The notes beneath the pieces were generated by a model that was not told the DNA's origin, searched no databases, and saw only the letters and a list, made by a program, of their open reading frames with translations. A stretch of 64,000 bases of DNA from Mesorhizobium sp. AR02 (GTDB lineage: Bacteria > Pseudomonadota > Alphaproteobacteria > Rhizobiales > Rhizobiaceae). Below, piece by piece: positions 45,251 through 55,877 of the stretch; position 1 is the stretch's first letter; every line of letters starts with the position of its first letter. The position numbers and the translations under genes are program-made. The DNA lies in NCBI RefSeq assembly GCF_024746835.1, contig NZ_CP080531.1, positions 186,001 to 250,000 on the forward strand, read 5' to 3'.

Positions 45251-46902
45251 AGCCGACCAAGGAAGCAACCGAGAGCCGGCAGCGAGAGCGCCTCTTCCTC
45301 GACAACAGCGCCGCCATCCAGGACAGGCGCGACAGCTCCGATATCCCCGGGCAACGGCCAATTCGCCGGCTCTCCAGCGAAATTGAAGACACAGAGCAGC
45401 GTCTGCCCGCCGCCTTCGCGGATGAAGGCGAGCACGTCGCCCTCGGCATCGAGAAAGCGGATCGAACCGCTGACCAGCGCTGGATGGCGCCTGCGCAAGG
45501 CGAGGGTTGAACGGTAGGCGGTCAGCACCGATTGCTCGTCGCCGTTCTGTAGATCGGCGGCGCGGGCGCGATGGCTGGTGGGAACCGGCAGCCAGGGCTT
45601 GCCCGTTGAGAAACCCGCATTGTCGGCGCCGGCCTCCCAAACCATCGGCGTGCGGCAGCCATCCCTCCCCTTCACGCCCGGCCAGAAGCGGATGCCGACC
45701 GGATCGCGCAGATCCTCATAGGCGAGCTCCGCCTCCTCCAGGCCGAGTTCCTCGCCCTGATAGAGGCAGATCGAGCCGCGCAGGCAAGCGAGCAGCATGA
45801 TCGAGAATTTGGCCACCGCGTCGGCATCGCCGTCCGGCCTTGTCCAGCGGCTGACATGGCGCACCACGTCATGGTTGGAAAACGCCCAGCAGACCCAGCC
45901 GTCGGCGACCGCATCTTCGAAGGCCTCGACACAGCCGCGCACATGCGCCGCCGAAAATTGTGGACCGAGCAAGTCGAAGGTGTAGCACATATGCAGCTTG
46001 TCGCCGCCGGAGGTGTAGGCGGCCAGCGTCTGCAGCGAGCGGCCCTCATCGCCGATTTCGCCGACGGCGGCGCGGTCCTGATACTCGTCGAGCAGCGCTC
46101 GGAAGCGCCTGAGGAAGGCCAGGTTTTCCGGCTGCGTCTTGTCGAACAGATGCTCCTGGTAAAGGTAGGTGTTGGTCTCGCCATTGGTGCCGGCGACGCT
46201 CGACGCCAAAGGCGGGTTGCTGCGCAGCCAGCGGTCGTGGACATAGTAATTGACGGTGTCGAGCCGGAAACCGTCGACGCCACGCTCGAGCCAGAAGCGC
46301 ACCGTGTCCAGCAGCGCATCCTGGACCTCCGGATTGTGGAAATTCAGATCGGGCTGCGAGGCGAGGAAATTGTGCATGTAATATTGGCGGCGCGTCGAAT
46401 CCCACTCCCAGGACGGGCCACCGAAGACGGACAGCCAGTTGTTGGGCGCATTGGCATCGGGCTTCGTATCGGCCCAGACGTACCAGTCAGCCTTGGGATT
46501 GTCGCGGCTGGCGCGGCTTTCGATGAACCATTCGTGCTTGTCGGATGAGTGCGACAGCACCTGGTCGATGACGATCTTCAGACCGAGCCGGTGCGCCTCG
46601 GCGACCAGAGCGTCGAAATCCTCCAACGAACCGAACATCGGATCGACGTCGCGATAGTCCGACACGTCATAGCCCATGTCGGCCATCGGCGACTTGAAAA
46701 AGGGCGACAGCCAGACGGCATCGACGCCGAGCGAGGCGATGTGGGCTAGCCTTGCCGTGATCCCCTTGAGATCGCCGCTGCCGTCGCCGGTCGTGTCCTG
46801 GAAGGAGCGCGGATAGACTTGATAGATGACGCAGCCGCGCCACCATTCGGTCCGCTGCTCCGCCCCCGGGTCGGCCCAAGGGCTGGCATTGTTATCGGCC
46901 AT
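45244..46902 (-). CDS. Alpha-glucosidase (GH13)
   Basis: Glycoside hydrolase family 13 enzyme of 552 residues. Catalytic-region motifs are DGFRLDTVNYYVHD (nucleophile Asp), AAVGEIGDEG (acid/base Glu) and FSNHDVVRH (third Asp). The N-terminal GCVIYQVYPRSFQD starts the barrel. It would release glucose from short alpha-1,4 or alpha-1,6 glucans left by GlgX and GlgP, or from trehalose- or sucrose-like sugars. The ATG at 46902 shares one base with the GlgX stop (TAATG), so it is the last gene of the glycogen cluster. It overlaps the convergent TadG gene by 7 bases. Confidence 0.93.
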   Translation of the reverse strand: MADNNASPWADPGAEQRTEWWRGCVIYQVYPRSFQDTTGDGSGDLKGITARLAHIASLGVDAVWLSPFFKSPMADMGYDVSDYRDVDPMFGSLEDFDALVAEAHRLGLKIVIDQVLSHSSDKHEWFIESRASRDNPKADWYVWADTKPDANAPNNWLSVFGGPSWEWDSTRRQYYMHNFLASQPDLNFHNPEVQDALLDTVRFWLERGVDGFRLDTVNYYVHDRWLRSNPPLASSVAGTNGETNTYLYQEHLFDKTQPENLAFLRRFRALLDEYQDRAAVGEIGDEGRSLQTLAAYTSGGDKLHMCYTFDLLGPQFSAAHVRGCVEAFEDAVADGWVCWAFSNHDVVRHVSRWTRPDGDADAVAKFSIMLLACLRGSICLYQGEELGLEEAELAYEDLRDPVGIRFWPGVKGRDGCRTPMVWEAGADNAGFSTGKPWLPVPTSHRARAADLQNGDEQSVLTAYRSTLALRRRHPALVSGSIRFLDAEGDVLAFIREGGGQTLLCVFNFAGEPANWPLPGDIGAVAPVLDGGAVVEEEALSLPALGCFLGRLY

Positions 46903-48902
46903 TACGAACCCTTCCCGGCGCGGCCCTTTGCGGCCCGACCTTCGATCATGAAATGGACGCTGCGACCCGGCAGTGGTCGCGCAAGGTCGATCGGCTGCGT
47001 GTCGATCACCGGCTGCCATCGGCACCCTTCCCGCGCGGGCAAGGTGAAGACGCATTGGCGACGATCGCCGTTGACGATGACGGCAAGGCGGCCGCCGCCG
47101 GCATCGCCGAGCAGCATGACGAGGCGGTGCCGGGCGGGGTCGTTCCAGTCCGTCTCGGCAAGCGGCATGCCGGTCTCGGTCAACCAGGCGACGTCGGCGA
47201 TGCCAGAAGCCTCGGTCGGCTCTCCTGTCAGGAAATGCGTGTCCGACAGAGCGGGGACGGCACGACGAAGCATGCCGAGCGCCGATGCGTAGCGCTCCAG
47301 CGCCTGGTCGCGGCCTGCCCAATCGAGCCAGGTGATGGCGTTGTCCTGCGCATAGGCGTTGTTGTTTCCCTTCTGGGTGCGGCCGAACTCGTCGCCTGCG
47401 GTCAGCATGATGGTGCCGCGCGAGGCAAACAGCGTGGCAAGCAACGCGCACTGGTCGTCGAAGCGGTCGCGGATGATCGCCGCACTGTCCGCATCGCCCT
47501 CGACGCCGTTGTTCCACGACAGGTTCTCATTGTGGCCGTCGCGGTTCTGCTCGCCATTGGCTTCGTTGTGCTTGCGCTCGTAGCGGACGATGTCGGCCAG
47601 CGTCATGCCATCATGGGCGGCGATGAAATTGACCGTGCGGCTGGCCGGTTGACCTGCCTTGGCAAACACGTCGGACGAGCCGGCAAGCCGCGTCGCCAAC
47701 ACTCCCACCGCGCCGGCATCGCCGCGCCAGAAACGTCTGGCATCGTCGCGATATCTATCGTTCCACTCGAGAAAGGGCGGCTGAAAATTGCCAAGCTGGT
47801 AGCCATCCGGCCCGATGTCCCAGGGCTCGGCGATCAAGACGCGATCGGCCAGCAGCGTATCCTCGTGCATCGCCTTCAACAACGGCGCCTGGGTATCGAA
47901 TGCTCCTTCGACGCGGCCCAGCACCGGCGCCAGATCGAAGCGGAAGCCGTCGACGCCGGCATGGCGGACAAAGTGGCGAAGCGTGTCGAGCACCATGTCT
48001 CGCACCACCGGTTGATCGCAGGCGACCGTGTTGCCGGTGCCGGTGTCATTGACCAGCCTGCCATCCGGCAGATGCCGGTAGTAGGCCTGATTGTCGAGGC
48101 CGCGCAGCGACAGCGTCGGCCCCAGCCGGTCGCTTTCGCCTGTGTGGTTGAAGACGAGATCGAGGATGGTGCCGATGCCGGCCTGACGCAGCGCGGCGAC
48201 CGTGTCGCGCAATTCCGCCAGCCCACCGGGGGCCAGGCGCGGGTCGAGCGCCATGAAGGTGACGGGATTGTAGCCCCAGGCATTGCTCAGGCCCAGCGGC
48301 GGCAGATGCCGCTCGTCGATCGACGCCGTCACCGGCATCAGTTCGACGGCTGACACGCCGAGCTTTTTGAGATGCTCGATGATGACAGGATGAGCAAGTG
48401 CCGCGATCGTGCCGCGCTGCGCTTCCGGAATGTCCGGATGCAGCTTGGTGAACGCGCGGACATTCAGCTCATAGATCAGGCCGCCCGGGCGAAACAGCGG
48501 CGGTAGCACAGACGCCGCAACGGGCAAGGCCTTTGCCACGGTCTTTGGCATCAGCGGCGCGGTGTCGGCACCCTCATTGCGCCGCGCGGCGAGCCGCCAG
48601 TGATAGGCATAGGGCCGGTCGATTTCGACGGCGTAGGGATCGCTCAGCAGCTTGTCTGGATCGAACCACAGCCCGCGCTCGGGCGCATAGTCGCCATCGG
48701 CACGGAAGCCGTAACGGGTGCCGGCGGCAAGGCCGGAGACGAAGAGCGCATGGACGCCGTTGCCTTCCGGCTTCAGTTCCAACCGGTCGAGTTCGCGATT
48801 TCCCTGCTCGTCGAACATCGAAACCCAGAGGCGGCGGGCCGACGAGGACCATGCGGCGAAGCGGATGCCTTGGGGGGTGATGGCGGCGCCGAGTTGGGTC
48901 AC
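46902..48902 (-). CDS. glgX: Glycogen debranching enzyme
   Basis: GH13 debranching enzyme of 666 residues (isoamylase/GlgX type) that cuts alpha-1,6 branches left by glycogen phosphorylase. It has an N-terminal carbohydrate-binding module (about 1-110) and a catalytic barrel with DGFRFDLAPVLGR (nucleophile), LIAEPWDIGPDGYQ (acid/base) and FIAAHDGMTLAD. The GTG at 48902 (VTQLGAAITPQGI) follows AAGGGAAGG. An ATG at 49019 is in frame, but the extra 39 residues would be translated from the dispersed inverted-repeat element upstream, so it is unlikely to be the true start. Confidence 0.93.
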   Translation of the reverse strand: MTQLGAAITPQGIRFAAWSSSARRLWVSMFDEQGNRELDRLELKPEGNGVHALFVSGLAAGTRYGFRADGDYAPERGLWFDPDKLLSDPYAVEIDRPYAYHWRLAARRNEGADTAPLMPKTVAKALPVAASVLPPLFRPGGLIYELNVRAFTKLHPDIPEAQRGTIAALAHPVIIEHLKKLGVSAVELMPVTASIDERHLPPLGLSNAWGYNPVTFMALDPRLAPGGLAELRDTVAALRQAGIGTILDLVFNHTGESDRLGPTLSLRGLDNQAYYRHLPDGRLVNDTGTGNTVACDQPVVRDMVLDTLRHFVRHAGVDGFRFDLAPVLGRVEGAFDTQAPLLKAMHEDTLLADRVLIAEPWDIGPDGYQLGNFQPPFLEWNDRYRDDARRFWRGDAGAVGVLATRLAGSSDVFAKAGQPASRTVNFIAAHDGMTLADIVRYERKHNEANGEQNRDGHNENLSWNNGVEGDADSAAIIRDRFDDQCALLATLFASRGTIMLTAGDEFGRTQKGNNNAYAQDNAITWLDWAGRDQALERYASALGMLRRAVPALSDTHFLTGEPTEASGIADVAWLTETGMPLAETDWNDPARHRLVMLLGDAGGGRLAVIVNGDRRQCVFTLPAREGCRWQPVIDTQPIDLARPLPGRSVHFMIEGRAAKGRAGKGS

Positions 48903-48914
48903 GGGTGCGCCTTC

Positions 48915-49081
48915 CCTTCTCCCCTTGTGGGAGAAGGTGGATCGGCGCGCAGCGCCGAGACGGATGAGGGGTGCGTGACGGAACGAGGCGTTGGCAATCT
49001 GGATCGAAGAGCGCGCCAAGCTGGAGCACCCCTCATCCGACCGAGCTTCGCTCGGCCACCTTCTCCCACAAGGGGAGAAGG
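48915..49081. mobile_element. MITE-like inverted-repeat element between glgX and pgm
   Basis: A 167-base element with 26-bp perfect terminal inverted repeats (48915-48940 and 49056-49081). Each arm is itself a hairpin (CCTTCTCCC / GGGAGAAGG). An inner 13-bp perfect repeat pairs GGATGAGGGGTGC (48962-48974) with GCACCCCTCATCC (49026-49038). Small hairpins TCGGCGC-gca-GCGCCGA and CCGAGC-ttc-GCTCGG flank these. There is no coding capacity, so it would be a non-autonomous element or palindromic repeat, of a type I associate with rhizobial genomes. Only one copy is in the window. Confidence 0.85.
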
Positions 49082-49101
49082 AAAAGCCGCCACCACCACC
49101 C

Positions 49102-50733
<1,632 letters not shown>

Positions 50734-52179
50734 TCAGGCAACCCTTTTCGAAAGCAGCAGGCGATAGAGTTCGACATATTTTTCCGCGCTCTTGTCCCAT
50801 GACACATCGGCCTTCATGCCCTGGCGCTGCAGCGATTCCCAGATCACCGGATTGGCATGTGCGTCGACGAGACGGCGGATGGCGTGCAGCATGGCAATGC
50901 CATTGTTGGGCGCGAACTGAAAGCCGGTGGCGACGCCAGCAGAAACTGCGGCCTCATTGGCATCGATGACCGTGTCCGCCAGGCCGCCGGTGCGGGCAAC
51001 GATCGGCACGCAGCCATAGCGCAGACCGTATAGCTGGGTCAGTCCACAGGGTTCGAAGCGCGACGGGATAATGATGGCGTCGCAGCCGCCCTGCATGGTG
51101 TGCGACAGCCCCTCATCATAGCCGACGACCACGCCGATGCGGCCGCGATGGCGTGCAGCAGCAGCAAGCAGCGCGCCTTCCAGTCCTGCATCGCCTGAGC
51201 CCAATATGGCCAGGCGTGCACCGGTCGCGACGATGCCGTCGACCACGGTGGCCAATATGTCCATGCCCTTCTGCCAGGTCAGCCGGCTGATGACGCAGAC
51301 GATCGGGCTGTCGTCGCGGTCGAGGCCGAAGCGCTCCTCCACGGCTGCCCGGTTCGGTGCCCGTGCCTTGAGCGTGGCGGCTGTATAGTTCGACACCAGA
51401 TGCTTGTCGGTTTGCGGATCCCAGATGGCGGTGTCGATGCCGTTGACGATGCCGTAGAGGTCACTGGAGCGCATGTTGATGAGGCCGTCGAGACCCATGC
51501 CGAATTCCGGCGAGCAGATTTCCTGCGCATAGGTTGGGCTCACCGTGGTGATCGCCCAGGCCGCCTGCAGGCCAGCCTTGAGGAAGCCGACGCCGCCATA
51601 ATATTCGACGCCGTCGAGCGCCATTGCCACCGCCGGCAGACCGAGTTCGCCGAAGATACCGGCGCCGAACTGGCCTTGGAAAGCAAGATTGTGGACCGTC
51701 ATCATCGACGGGACGCCGACCGCCTTGCCGTAGCGCATATAGGCCAGCGTCATCGCCGACTGCCAGTCATGGGCGTGGACGATATCAGGCTGGTAGCCGG
51801 AGATGGCGCCGCCGGCGATGTCACCGCCGACCTGGCTGAGTGCCGCGAAGCGCCGCCAATTGTCCGGCCAGTCCGCGCCCGCAGCATTGCCGTAGGGGCC
51901 ACCGGGGCGGTCGAACAGATGCGGCGCGTCGAGCACGAACAGCTCGAGCCCGGCAATCTGGGCGGCGTGGACCGAAGCCTTGCCGCCCTGCAGCAGCGGA
52001 TATTGGTAGACGGCCTTCTTTTTCTTGAAGGCATCCATCACCACGGGAAAGCCGGGAATGAGCGTGCGCATCGTCACGCCCTTGGCGGCGAGCGCGATGG
52101 GCAGCGCGCCGGTCACGTCGGCAAGCCCGCCGGTCTTGATCAGCGGGAATATCTCGGGCGTGACCGACAGAACCTGCAT
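50734..52179 (-). CDS. glgA: Glycogen synthase
   Basis: ADP-glucose-dependent glucosyltransferase (GT5) of 481 residues that elongates alpha-1,4-glucan. The N-terminal ADP-glucose-binding loop [13 protein letters not shown] lies at about 15-27, and the C-terminal catalytic region includes [21 protein letters not shown]. Length matches rhizobial GlgA. It follows glgC after 59 bases that include a short hairpin (52218-52238), and is followed by pgm after 3 bases. Confidence 0.97.
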   Translation of the reverse strand: MQVLSVTPEIFPLIKTGGLADVTGALPIALAAKGVTMRTLIPGFPVVMDAFKKKKAVYQYPLLQGGKASVHAAQIAGLELFVLDAPHLFDRPGGPYGNAAGADWPDNWRRFAALSQVGGDIAGGAISGYQPDIVHAHDWQSAMTLAYMRYGKAVGVPSMMTVHNLAFQGQFGAGIFGELGLPAVAMALDGVEYYGGVGFLKAGLQAAWAITTVSPTYAQEICSPEFGMGLDGLINMRSSDLYGIVNGIDTAIWDPQTDKHLVSNYTAATLKARAPNRAAVEERFGLDRDDSPIVCVISRLTWQKGMDILATVVDGIVATGARLAILGSGDAGLEGALLAAAARHRGRIGVVVGYDEGLSHTMQGGCDAIIIPSRFEPCGLTQLYGLRYGCVPIVARTGGLADTVIDANEAAVSAGVATGFQFAPNNGIAMLHAIRRLVDAHANPVIWESLQRQGMKADVSWDKSAEKYVELYRLLLSKRVA

Positions 52180-52217
52180 GCGTTTATGGTCCGATCCTGT
52201 CCAATTCTTTGTTTCTA

Positions 52218-52238
52218 AGCAATTCGCGTGGAATTGCT
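52218..52238. repeat. Short palindrome between glgC and glgA
   Basis: AGCAATTC and GAATTGCT form a perfect 8-bp stem with a 5-base loop, immediately past the glgC stop. No T run follows. It resembles short palindromic units dispersed in rhizobial intergenic regions and may stabilise the glgC end of the message. Confidence 0.5.
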
Positions 52239-53504
52239 CTAGAGTTTCAGCTTGTCGATCATGTCCTGGGTGACCAGGCAGATGCCCTTTTCGGAAACAC
52301 GAAAACGCTTGGCGTCGAGAGCGGGGTCTTCGCCGACGACCAGCCCTTCCGGTATCCTAACACCATGGTCGATGACGACGCGCTTCAACTTTGCGTTCCG
52401 GCCGACATGAACGTCGGGCAGCATGACGACTTCTTCCAGCGTCGAATAGGAATTGATGCGCGCGCCGGTGAAGATCAGGCTGCGTTTCAGCGATGCGCCC
52501 GAAACGATGCAATCGCCCGAGACGAGCGAGGACACGGCCGAGCCGCGCCTGCCGTCCTCGTCATGGACGAACTTTGCCGGCGGCTTCAACTCGGCGTAGG
52601 TCCAGATCGGCCAGTCGCGGTCGTAGAGATCGAGTTCCGGGGTGATATCGGTCAGGTCGATATTGGCTTCCCAATAGGCGTCGACGGTGCCGACATCGCG
52701 CCAGTAGGCCTCGTTTTCCATCGTCGAGCGGACACAGGACTTGGCGAAACGGTGGGCGATCGCCTTCCCGTGCTGGACGATATAGGGGATGATGTCCTTG
52801 CCGAAGTCACGGCTCGAACCGGGCTCGGCGGCATCGCGGCGCAATTGTTCCATCAGGAACTTGGTCTTGAAGACGTAGATGCCCATCGAGGCCAGGGCAA
52901 ACTCAGGCTTGTCGGGAATACCGGGCGGATCGGCCGGCTTTTCGACGAAGGCGATGATGTTGTCCTTGCCGTCGACATGCATGACGCCGAAACCGGTCGC
53001 TTCCATGCGCGGCACTTCGAGGCAGCCGACGGTGACGTCGGCATTGGCGTCGACGTGCTGGCGAAGCATCAGCTCGTAATCCATCTTGTAGATGTGGTCG
53101 CCGGCCAGGATGACCATGTATTCCGGGCCATAGGCCTCGATGATGTCGATGTTCTGATAGACAGCGTCGGCCGTGCCTTCATACCACTGCGTTTCCGAGA
53201 CGCGCTGGCTGGCCGGGAGGATGTCGAAGCTTTCGTTTCGTTCAGGCCGCAGGAAGTTCCAGCCGCGCTGCAGATGGCGGATCAGCGAGTGCGCCTTGTA
53301 CTGGGTGGCGACACCGAGGCGGCGGATACCCGAGTTCAGCGCGTTGGAGAGCGCGAAATCGATGATGCGCGTCTTGCCGCCGAAATAGACCGCCGGCTTG
53401 GCGCGACGGTCCGTCAGTTCCTTGAGGCGGCTGCCACGGCCGCCGGCCAATACATAGGCCATGGCATCGCGTGCCAGCGGCTGGGTCCGTTTCAAGTCTG
53501 CCAT
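52239..53504 (-). CDS. glgC: Glucose-1-phosphate adenylyltransferase
   Basis: ADP-glucose pyrophosphorylase of 421 residues, the committed step of glycogen synthesis. The N-terminus has the nucleotide-binding [24 protein letters not shown] (in part), with the activator-site Arg/Lys region and the glucose-1-P site GTADAVYQN. The C-terminal left-handed beta-helix segment holds [18 protein letters not shown]. Allosteric control by fructose-6-P or pyruvate is typical of this family but not readable here. It lies between glgB and glgA. Confidence 0.97.
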   Translation of the reverse strand: MADLKRTQPLARDAMAYVLAGGRGSRLKELTDRRAKPAVYFGGKTRIIDFALSNALNSGIRRLGVATQYKAHSLIRHLQRGWNFLRPERNESFDILPASQRVSETQWYEGTADAVYQNIDIIEAYGPEYMVILAGDHIYKMDYELMLRQHVDANADVTVGCLEVPRMEATGFGVMHVDGKDNIIAFVEKPADPPGIPDKPEFALASMGIYVFKTKFLMEQLRRDAAEPGSSRDFGKDIIPYIVQHGKAIAHRFAKSCVRSTMENEAYWRDVGTVDAYWEANIDLTDITPELDLYDRDWPIWTYAELKPPAKFVHDEDGRRGSAVSSLVSGDCIVSGASLKRSLIFTGARINSYSTLEEVVMLPDVHVGRNAKLKRVVIDHGVRIPEGLVVGEDPALDAKRFRVSEKGICLVTQDMIDKLKL

Positions 53505-53558
53505 TTCTACCCTCCCAAGTTACTCAAGTCTCGCCCTGTTACCTCGGCCTCGACGGGC

Positions 53559-55772
53559 TCAGTCGGCAACGAATTCAAGCATGATCGTCGACAGCGGCGG
53601 CAGAATCATCGTTGCCGAGATGCTCTTGCCCTCCGCCCTCGCCTCGACCATGCCGCCATTGCCCATGCCGGAGCCGCCATATTCGGATGCGTCTGTGTTG
53701 ATGATCTCGCGCCACTTGCCGGCCTTCGGCAACGGTACGCGATAATTGTCGCGCGGCACCGGTGTGAAGTTGGAGATGACGGCCACCGGGCTGCCACCCG
53801 GCGCGTTGCGCACCCAGGCAAAAACCGAATTCTGGCTGTCATCGACGATCAGCCAGGAAAAGCCTTCCGGCTCGCAATCGCGGCCGTGCAACGCCGGGCG
53901 CGAACGATAGAGATAGTTGAGATCGCGCACCGTCTGCCAGACGCCGCGATGCGGGCGGAAATCAAGCAGGTTCCAGTCGAGCGCACGCGCCTCGCTCCAT
54001 TCGCGGCGCTGCGCGAACTCCTGGCCCATGAACAGCAGCTTCTTGCCGGGATAACCCCACATGAAGCCGTAATAGGCCCGCAAGGTCGCGAATTTCTGCC
54101 AGTCGTCGCCGGCCATCTTGCCCAGCAGCGTGCCTTTGCCGTGCACGACCTCGTCATGCGAGAGCGGCAGCACGAAATTCTCCGAGAAGGCGTAGGTCAG
54201 GCCGAAGGTCAGGTCGTTGTGGTGGTGCTTGCGGAAAATCGGCTCCTTGGCAAAATACTCCAGCGTGTCGTGCATGAAGCCCATGTTCCACTTGAAGCCG
54301 AAGCCCAGCCCGCCTTCATGCACCGGCGCCGAGACCTTCGGCCATGAGGTCGATTCCTCGGCGATGGTCATGACGCCGGGATGGTGGCCGTAGACCTCCT
54401 TGTTCATCTTCTGCAGGAAGCTGACCGCTTCGAGGTTCTCGCGGCCGCCCTTCTCGTTGGGGATCCATTCGCCGGCCTTGCGCGAATAGTCGAGGTAGAG
54501 CATCGAGGCGACCGCATCGACGCGCAAACCGTCGACATGATATTTCTCGGCCCAGAACAGTGCGTTGTTGACCAGGAACGATATCACCTCGCGGCGGCCG
54601 AAATTGTAGATCGCGGTGTTCCAGTCGGGGTGGAAGCCCTTGCGCGGATCGGCATGTTCGTAGAGCGCGGTGCCGTCGAAATGGGCCAGGCCATGCGCGT
54701 CGACCGGGAAATGCGCCGGCACCCAGTCGAGGATGACGCCGACGCCGGCGCGGTGTGCACCATCGACGAAACGGGCAAAGCCGTCCGGATCGCCGAAGCG
54801 GGCCGACGGCGCATAAAGACCAGTTGTCTGATAACCCCATGACGGGTCATAGGGATGTTCGGAGATCGGCATGAACTCGATGTGGGTGAAGCCGGTCTCG
54901 ACCGCATAGGGGATCAGCCGGTCGGCCAGTTCATCCCATGACAGGAACGTACCATCGTCGCGAAGCTGCCAGGACCCGGCGTGGACTTCGTAGATCGAGA
55001 TGGCTTCGCGGCGGTGATCGGCATTGCGCCAGAAATTGCGGTGCGCCTCATCGCCCCACTCATGCGCCGGCGGCACGGCAACAACCGAAGCCGTGGCCGG
55101 ACGCAATTCGGACTTGAACGCAAAAGGATCGGCCTTCAGCGGCAGCCTGACGCCATCGGGGCCGATGATCTCGTATTTGTAAGGCCGCCCGGCCCCGATG
55201 TCGGGCACGAACAGTTCCCAGATGCCGGTGTCGCGGCGATCGCGCATCGTGTGGCGGCGGCCATCCCAGTCGTTGAAATCGCCGACCACCGAGACGCGTT
55301 TTGCATTGGGAGCCCAGACGGCGAAATGCACGCCGGTGGCGCCTTCGTGCTCGATGACATGCGCGCCAAGCTTGTCGAACAGCCTAAGGTGCGATCCTTC
55401 GGCGATATAGTAGTCGTCCAGAGGCCCGAGCACCGGGCCGAAAGAATAGGGATCGGTCAGCCACCAGTCGCCGCCGGCATTGCGCGCGTGGTAGCGCAGC
55501 GGCTGCCGCTTCTTGATCGACAGCTTGCCTTCGAAGAAGCCGGCATCGTCTCGCCTGGACAATGCACCAGCCTCGATGCCGGTCAGCGTATAGGCGGTGA
55601 CGGTCTCGGCGTGCGGAACGAAGCAACGGGCAAACAGGCTCTTGCCGATCTCATGGACACCAAGGACCGCAAACGGATCCCCATGCGTGCCGGCAACAAT
55701 CGCCGCAACATCGCTGGCTGGCGCCAGTCCGTCCGGCCCGCTTGTCGCAGCGGTCGCGCGCGGCTTCCTCAT
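53559..55772 (-). CDS. glgB: 1,4-alpha-glucan branching enzyme
   Basis: GH13 branching enzyme of 737 residues that adds alpha-1,6 branches to glycogen. An N-terminal domain (about 20-115) with the [10 protein letters not shown] motif precedes a CBM48 module and the catalytic barrel, with [18 protein letters not shown] (nucleophile), [10 protein letters not shown] (acid/base) and [19 protein letters not shown] precedes the ATG at 55772 ([12 protein letters not shown]); the open frame to 55832 is not supported by a ribosome site. It is the second gene of the glycogen cluster. Confidence 0.96.
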   Translation of the reverse strand: MRKPRATAATSGPDGLAPASDVAAIVAGTHGDPFAVLGVHEIGKSLFARCFVPHAETVTAYTLTGIEAGALSRRDDAGFFEGKLSIKKRQPLRYHARNAGGDWWLTDPYSFGPVLGPLDDYYIAEGSHLRLFDKLGAHVIEHEGATGVHFAVWAPNAKRVSVVGDFNDWDGRRHTMRDRRDTGIWELFVPDIGAGRPYKYEIIGPDGVRLPLKADPFAFKSELRPATASVVAVPPAHEWGDEAHRNFWRNADHRREAISIYEVHAGSWQLRDDGTFLSWDELADRLIPYAVETGFTHIEFMPISEHPYDPSWGYQTTGLYAPSARFGDPDGFARFVDGAHRAGVGVILDWVPAHFPVDAHGLAHFDGTALYEHADPRKGFHPDWNTAIYNFGRREVISFLVNNALFWAEKYHVDGLRVDAVASMLYLDYSRKAGEWIPNEKGGRENLEAVSFLQKMNKEVYGHHPGVMTIAEESTSWPKVSAPVHEGGLGFGFKWNMGFMHDTLEYFAKEPIFRKHHHNDLTFGLTYAFSENFVLPLSHDEVVHGKGTLLGKMAGDDWQKFATLRAYYGFMWGYPGKKLLFMGQEFAQRREWSEARALDWNLLDFRPHRGVWQTVRDLNYLYRSRPALHGRDCEPEGFSWLIVDDSQNSVFAWVRNAPGGSPVAVISNFTPVPRDNYRVPLPKAGKWREIINTDASEYGGSGMGNGGMVEARAEGKSISATMILPPLSTIMLEFVAD

Positions 55773-55877
55773 CAGGCAGTGTCCCTCCCAGGGCACTAGG
55801 TTTTTTTTCCAGTGATGTGAGTTGGCATTCAACCCGCATCACCGGGACCACATTGTTCGTGGCCTCATGCAATCACA

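Noticed and set aside
43826..45640. 604-residue open frame antisense to the TadG-like gene
   Set aside because: Composition is typical of an antisense shadow; the sense strand has clear TadE/TadG features and tight spacing.
52209..54347. 712-residue open frame antisense to glgC and glgB
   Set aside because: Opposite two well-identified enzymes; no recognisable protein features.
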